Source: Bacillus cereus group sp. RP43 (GTDB taxonomy: Bacteria; Bacillota; Bacilli; Bacillales; Bacillaceae_G). Taken from it: 5,000 bases of DNA. The notes beneath the pieces are model-generated. The model was not told where the DNA came from. It worked only from the letters and a program-made list of their open reading frames with translations, and ran no database searches. How positions within the stretch are numbered: position 1 is the stretch's first letter; each line of letters starts with the position of its first letter. Made by a program: the position numbers and the translations under genes. This document shows, one piece after another, positions 1 through 5,000 of this stretch. Location: NCBI RefSeq assembly GCF_040459645.1, contig NZ_JARVHQ010000001.1, forward strand, positions 4,877,501 to 4,882,500, written 5' to 3'.

Positions 1-144
<144 letters not shown>

Positions 145-201
145 GTTAGTTTGTCTAGCATCTAAAAATAAAAATTGACGTTCACGTTGTTTGTTTCGTT
201 C

Positions 202-215
202 AGTTTTCAAAGAAC
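202..215 (-). promoter_or_regulatory. boxA-like antitermination element in the rRNA leader
   Basis: On the minus strand the leader reads GTTCTTTGAAAACT. This closely matches the Bacillus rRNA boxA (TGCTCTTTGAAAACT), which recruits NusB/NusE (S10) and associated Nus factors so that RNA polymerase ignores termination signals inside the untranslated rRNA. It lies about 60 nt upstream of the mature 16S 5' end and downstream of both promoters, the expected place. The call rests on sequence match and position. Confidence 0.75.
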
Positions 216-243
216 TTGTTTGCCGCTCATTTGCGACTCCCTT

Positions 244-272
244 ATGTTAACATTTTCATATTTCAATGTCAA
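244..272 (-). promoter_or_regulatory. rrn promoter P2 (sigma-A)
   Basis: On the minus strand there is a consensus -35 hexamer TTGACA (272-267), a 17-nt spacer and a -10 hexamer TAACAT (249-244). Transcription probably starts at a G around 237-241, about 95 nt upstream of the mature 16S end. This is the promoter-proximal member of the tandem pair typical of Bacillus rrn operons. Bacillus rrn promoters generally start with G and respond to GTP concentration; that is known for the family, and the G-rich start region here (GGGAG) fits it. Confidence 0.88.
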
Positions 273-329
273 CTAAGTTTTTTATTTCGTTTGTCGCTTT
301 CTGCGTTGTTGCTATCGGCGACTTGTTCT

Positions 330-358
330 ATATTACACCTGTGTATGTTAATCGTCAA
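330..358 (-). promoter_or_regulatory. rrn promoter P1 (sigma-A) with AT-rich upstream region
   Basis: On the minus strand a -35 hexamer TTGACG (358-353) and a -10 hexamer TAATAT (335-330) are separated by exactly 17 nt. The likely start is an A or G around 322-324. The distance to P2 is about 86 bp, as in other Bacillus rrn operons. Immediately upstream (about 359-395) the DNA is almost entirely A/T with phased A and T runs, which resembles an UP element that binds the RNA polymerase alpha C-terminal domains. The UP element is inferred from composition only. Confidence 0.87.
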
Positions 359-456
359 TAGTTTTAAATAAGTTTTTTATAAAAATATGAATTAACTCTA
401 CCAACAAGCCATTAGCACAATAATACTACACTTGAATGTAACTCCCCCAAAACAAA

Positions 457-504
457 CTAAATACGAATAACCTATAAGAGTTGCAGTAGGTTATTCGTAT
501 TTAG
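457..504 (-). terminator. Rho-independent terminator of the oxidoreductase gene
   Basis: A perfect 18-bp inverted repeat has arms at 457-474 and 487-504 and a 12-nt loop at 475-486. In the minus direction the stem is followed by TTTGTTTTGGGGG, a moderately T-rich tail, so it should stop transcripts from the gene ending at 583, leaving a 3' UTR of about 80 nt. The stem is AT-rich, so its strength comes from length rather than GC content. It sits about 100 bp before the P1 -35 box and therefore separates the protein gene from the next rrn operon. Confidence 0.78.
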
Positions 505-582
505 AGGTCATTAATATACATTTAACATTTAAAATTTATCCCCTCAGTACATCATGTACAACACAATAGAAAGAATTAAATA

Positions 583-1311
583 TTATTCCTTTGGAGGTAT
601 CGAGCAACTACCATCTGTACAATAAGTATCTGTTGTACTATTTATTGAAAGATCCTGAAGTTCGGGCTTAGGATTCTCTTCTTCCCACACCTGCTGAAGT
701 GCACCAACGAAGGTTTCAAGTGGTTGCGCACCTGAAATAGCATACTTTTGATTAACAATAAAATAAGGTACCCCCGTAATTTTATACTGTTGGGCAATTG
801 CTTCATCAATTCTAACTTCATTCGCATACGCATTTTTATTATTAATAACATTTAAAGCTTCTTGCTTATCTAAACCTGAAGCTTCAGCGATAGCAGCGAG
901 CGTCTCCGCATCACTTAAGTTTCTCGATTCAGTGAAATATGCAAAAAGTAAATTTTCTGTAATCTCCTTTTCCTTCCCCTGATCCTTTGCAAATTTCGCC
1001 AAACGGTGTGCATCAAAAGTATTTGTTGGCTTCATCTCTTCAAAATTGAAACTTAAACCCATACTAGCTGCATGATTGCCTAGTTGTATATTATTACGAT
1101 CAGCTTCTTCAATACTAATCCCATACTTCGATGCAAGTACTTCATTAATACCCGTTCCAGAGTAGATCGGAGCATTTTGATCTAATTCAAAACTTTTAAA
1201 CTCAACTTCAACATCATCCCTATGCGGGAATTGTTCTAAAGCCATCTCTAATCTACGCTTTCCAATATAACAAAATGGACATACAAAATCTGACCATACT
1301 TCAATTTTCAT
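583..1311 (-). CDS. DsbA/FrnE-family thiol-disulfide oxidoreductase
   Basis: The 242-residue product belongs to the FrnE-like branch of the DsbA family: a thioredoxin fold with a helical insert, which catalyses disulfide exchange in client proteins. Visible features are an N-terminal beta strand ending in the redox motif C11-P-F-C14, the family signature NTFDAHRL at 97-104 inside the helical insert (about 60-170), the cis-proline loop T-G-V-P182 facing the active site, and GAQP at 194-197. A C-terminal tail carries a second pair, C231-TDGS-C236, of the CX4C type described in Deinococcus FrnE. There is no signal peptide or membrane segment, so it is probably cytoplasmic. The ATG is supported by GAGGTG five bases upstream. 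It stands alone between two rrn operons, with its own putative promoter and terminator, and appears intact. Its client proteins cannot be deduced; relatives are often annotated simply as DsbA-family protein. Confidence 0.93.
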   Translation of the reverse strand: MKIEVWSDFVCPFCYIGKRRLEMALEQFPHRDDVEVEFKSFELDQNAPIYSGTGINEVLASKYGISIEEADRNNIQLGNHAASMGLSFNFEEMKPTNTFDAHRLAKFAKDQGKEKEITENLLFAYFTESRNLSDAETLAAIAEASGLDKQEALNVINNKNAYANEVRIDEAIAQQYKITGVPYFIVNQKYAISGAQPLETFVGALQQVWEEENPKPELQDLSINSTTDTYCTDGSCSIPPKE

Positions 1312-1316
1312 ATTAG

Positions 1317-1322
1317 CACCTC
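1317..1322 (-). promoter_or_regulatory. Ribosome binding site of the oxidoreductase gene
   Basis: On the minus strand GAGGTG lies five bases before the ATG at 1311-1309. This is good complementarity to the Bacillus 16S anti-Shine-Dalgarno sequence and fixes this ATG as the start. Confidence 0.8.
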
Positions 1323-1343
1323 ATTAACATTTAGTTTTCAATT

Positions 1344-1371
1344 ATTGTAGCACTGGCACTGAGTAATTCAA
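1344..1371 (-). promoter_or_regulatory. Possible sigma-A promoter of the oxidoreductase gene
   Basis: On the minus strand TTGAAT (1371-1366) and TACAAT (1349-1344) are separated by 16 nt, each close to the sigma-A consensus. Transcription would begin near 1337, giving a 5' UTR of about 25 nt that contains the ribosome binding site. AT-rich DNA produces such matches by chance, so this is moderate evidence. I saw no operator-like inverted repeat overlapping it. Confidence 0.5.
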
Positions 1372-1399
1372 AAGTTTATGCCTCAAGAGGTTACGACTA

Positions 1400-1540
1400 C
1401 TAATCAAAGAATCTTTCGTACCCATATATACACTTCAATTGCAAATGAGCTCCTTGTTCACCATTCCTATACCTCACTACATATTTAGCCATAATATAGC
1501 CGTTCTCATAATAGTTGAAAAGCACCTGTATTATTTTCAT
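1400..1540 (-). CDS. Doubtful small ORF, 46 residues, unrecognised
   Basis: An ATG at 1540 opens a 46-codon frame that ends at two adjacent TAG codons (1402-1400 and the next triplet). The product is basic and tyrosine-rich, beginning MKIIQVLFNYYENGYI and ending KCIYGYERFFD, and resembles no family I know. No membrane segment or signal peptide is visible. Spacing to a Shine-Dalgarno is poor: GGGAAG lies about 15 bases upstream, and a strong GAGGGGG at 1580-1574 is 33 bases upstream. A short frame beginning at GTG 1572 ends in a TGA that overlaps this ATG as ATGA, so the pair could be a frameshifted older gene. It lies between the 23-bp hairpin and the oxidoreductase promoter. It may be a genuine short gene, a fossil, or chance. 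Confidence 0.22.
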   Translation of the reverse strand: MKIIQVLFNYYENGYIMAKYVVRYRNGEQGAHLQLKCIYGYERFFD

Positions 1541-1607
1541 AGATTACGTACTACTTCCCTATACTTAATCACACCCCCTCAAAACACTACTATTATAAGA
1601 ATAAAAA

Positions 1608-1660
1608 ATTAAACATGCCCGTCTATATAATTGTATTTTATATAGACGGGCATGTTTAAT
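1608..1660 (-). terminator. Strong 23-bp hairpin, probable minus-strand terminator
   Basis: This is a perfect 23-bp inverted repeat with arms at 1608-1630 and 1638-1660 and a 7-nt loop. The middle of the stem is GC-rich (CATGCCCGTC). In the minus direction the stem runs into AATTTTTTATTC, a good U-tract; in the plus direction no T-run follows beyond the stem. It therefore looks like a minus-strand intrinsic terminator, yet no intact minus-strand gene lies between it and the rrn operon ending at 2145. It may be a backup terminator that stops rRNA read-through before the oxidoreductase gene, or the remnant of a lost gene. Confidence 0.7.
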
Positions 1661-1719
1661 AGATTGAGCAAACTGCAAATTCAAAGGAAGCAATTATACA
1701 AATCTATATTATTGAAATT

Positions 1720-2065
1720 ATGAACGGAGTTGTTTTCAAAAGCATATTAGTGAAGAAGAAGTGCTTGCCGGCAGAAATACCTCTAATGTTTATTAGTTAA
1801 GGGATACTGTATACAGAATTTTAAGGGGAAATAGTTATACAATTCATAAACCATTAAATCATTTAGAGTATAGAAGCTTCAATTATGTGCCAAGTTTTTA
1901 GAAATTAATTATAAAAGAAGTGAGATTCCCTCTTATATTGAAGATATGAACCGTAATGATCCTATAGTGAAATACATATAGTTTAATGAATGCTTACTAA
2001 AAATAACGAAAGCACTTCGCCTTTATCATGATCCTGCAAATAATTTTTCATCTGGTATGGTTTAG
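1720..2065 (+). pseudogene. Decayed N-terminal fragment of an APH-type phosphotransferase
   Basis: Joining three plus-strand frames restores about 114 residues of the aminoglycoside phosphotransferase/choline kinase superfamily N-lobe. Frame one gives MNGVVFK (1720-1742). A one-base deletion near 1742 moves to HISEEEVLAGRNTSNVY, an in-frame TAG (1794-1796), then LRDTVYRILRGNSYTIHK and further to about 1894. A second one-base deletion, in a run of T, moves to FLEINYKRSEIPSYIED, a TAG at 1979-1981 where relatives have Trp (TGG to TAG fits), then KALRLYHDPANNF and a stop at 2063-2065. The nucleotide-loop-like VLAGxNTSNVYRL segment and the LRLYHD helix support the family. The catalytic HxDxxxxN and DxD motifs, expected in the missing C-terminal half of a 250-300 residue protein, are absent. 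The start is tentative because no good Shine-Dalgarno precedes it. The family assignment is from memory of related sequences, not a search. Confidence 0.7.
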
Positions 2066-2083
2066 TAATCAATATTTCCACTC

Positions 2084-2101
2084 TTGTTTCTAACGAAACA
2101 A
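2084..2101. repeat. Small 7-bp inverted repeat
   Basis: TTGTTTC and GAAACAA flank a 4-nt loop just beyond the rrn terminator. It would form a weak AT-rich hairpin. It might aid 3'-end formation or trimming of read-through rRNA transcripts, but could equally be chance. Confidence 0.25.
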
Positions 2102-2107
2102 ATATAC

Positions 2108-2140
2108 AAAAAAACACAAGTCAAAAGACTTGTGTTTTTA
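2108..2140 (-). terminator. rrn operon terminator after 5S rRNA
   Basis: A perfect 13-bp inverted repeat has arms at 2110-2122 and 2127-2139 with a tetraloop. Because each arm begins or ends in a run of five A or T, the hairpin yields a U-run in both directions (GTGTTTTTTTG on the minus strand, GTGTTTTTATC on the plus strand). It starts six bases after the 3' end of 5S rRNA and ends the rrn operon. It may also stop plus-strand transcription from the pseudogene side from entering the rRNA genes as antisense. Confidence 0.9.
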
Positions 2141-2144
2141 TCTT

Positions 2145-2260
2145 GCTTGGCGACGTCCTACTCTCACAGGGACAAGGTCCCAACTACCATCGGCGCTAGA
2201 GAGCTTAACTTCCGTGTTCGGTATGGGAACGGGTGTGACCTCTCTGCCATCATCACCAAA
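2145..2260 (-). rRNA. 5S ribosomal RNA (complete)
   Basis: A complete 116-nt 5S gene on the minus strand runs from TTTGGTGATGATGGCAGAGA (2260) to GTCGCCAAGC (2145). The 5' and 3' ends pair as helix I. The conserved CCGAACACGGAAGTTAAG core (loop B/C region) is intact. It is the last gene of the right-hand rrn operon, 51 nt after 23S, with no tRNA genes between it and the terminator. In Bacillus the 5S precursor is matured by RNase M5. Confidence 0.98.
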
Positions 2261-2311
2261 CTGATGAAGGTATATTCCTTCAAAACTAGATAACATTTGC
2301 TTCATATTATA
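2261..2311 (-). other. 23S-5S internal transcribed spacer
   Basis: This 51-nt AT-rich spacer separates the 3' end of 23S from the 5' end of 5S. It contains a small hairpin (arms GAAGG 2266-2270 and CCTTC 2277-2281) and the segment CTAGTTTTGAAGGAA, which is common in Bacillus 23S-5S spacers. It holds no tRNA. It is expected to be removed by RNase M5 on the 5S side and Mini-III on the 23S side; that is known for Bacillus and not visible here. Confidence 0.8.

Positions 2312-5000
<2,689 letters not shown>

Noticed and set aside
642..851. 69-codon minus-strand open frame
   Set aside because: It lies in another frame inside the intact DsbA/FrnE gene, and its product is low-complexity without family features; it is a shadow.
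1381..1390. Perfect 10-bp palindrome CCTCAAGAGG as an operator upstream of the oxidoreductase promoter
   Set aside because: It is short, isolated and about 10 bp upstream of the putative -35; I could not match it to a known regulator site, and palindromes of this size occur by chance.
1592..1597. Perfect TATAAT on the minus strand as a promoter for the small ORF
   Set aside because: At 16-18 nt upstream there is only the GC-rich terminator stem and no -35-like hexamer, so the match is probably due to AT-rich sequence after the U-tract.
1608..1660. The 23-bp inverted repeat as transposon ends or an insertion-sequence scar
   Set aside because: The arms are separated by only 7 nt, there is no transposase remnant or target duplication, and a U-tract follows on one side, which fits a terminator better.
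2084..2293. 69-codon plus-strand open frame
   Set aside because: It runs through the terminator and antisense across the whole 5S rRNA gene; the protein is a by-product of rRNA sequence.

Overview
The window comes from a Bacillus cereus group genome (B. cereus, B. thuringiensis, B. anthracis and relatives). The first helices of the 16S rRNA, including the V1 segment with its GAGCTTGCTC hairpin, match the cereus-group type from memory. The 5S and 23S genes, the AT-rich spacers and the sigma-A rRNA promoters also fit a low-GC Bacillus. Species cannot be resolved from this sequence.

Almost everything is on the minus strand, so the window is best read from right to left. It holds the end of one ribosomal RNA operon and the beginning of the next. 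First comes a 23S rRNA gene (5000 to 2312, 5' end outside the window), a 51-nt spacer, a complete 5S rRNA gene (2260-2145) and a hairpin terminator (about 2139-2108). No tRNA genes follow the 5S. A spacer of about 2 kb comes next, and then a second rrn operon begins: tandem sigma-A promoters P1 (358-330) and P2 (272-244), a boxA-like antitermination element (215-202) and the 5' 144 nt of a 16S gene that leaves the window at position 1.

The spacer between the two operons holds one intact protein gene (1311-583, minus), a cytoplasmic DsbA/FrnE-type thiol-disulfide oxidoreductase. It has a CPFC active site and a second, C-terminal CX4C cysteine pair. It has its own ribosome binding site and likely promoter, and a perfect 18-bp hairpin terminator sits between it and the next rrn promoters. 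A second, stronger perfect hairpin (23-bp stem, 1608-1660) lies upstream of the gene, oriented to stop minus-strand transcription.

On the plus strand, 1720-2065 is a decayed N-terminal remnant of a phosphotransferase (APH/choline-kinase superfamily). It is recognisable only after joining three reading frames across two single-base deletions and two stop codons. The catalytic half is absent, and the remnant ends just before the rrn terminator. Between the oxidoreductase gene and the 23-bp hairpin lies a 46-codon ORF of doubtful reality.

I found no CRISPR array, insertion sequence, phage gene or defence system. The notable features are the tandem rrn arrangement, the fossil gene, the insulating hairpins and the extra cysteine motif of the oxidoreductase. 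All other long open frames lie inside rRNA or the oxidoreductase gene and are not genes.
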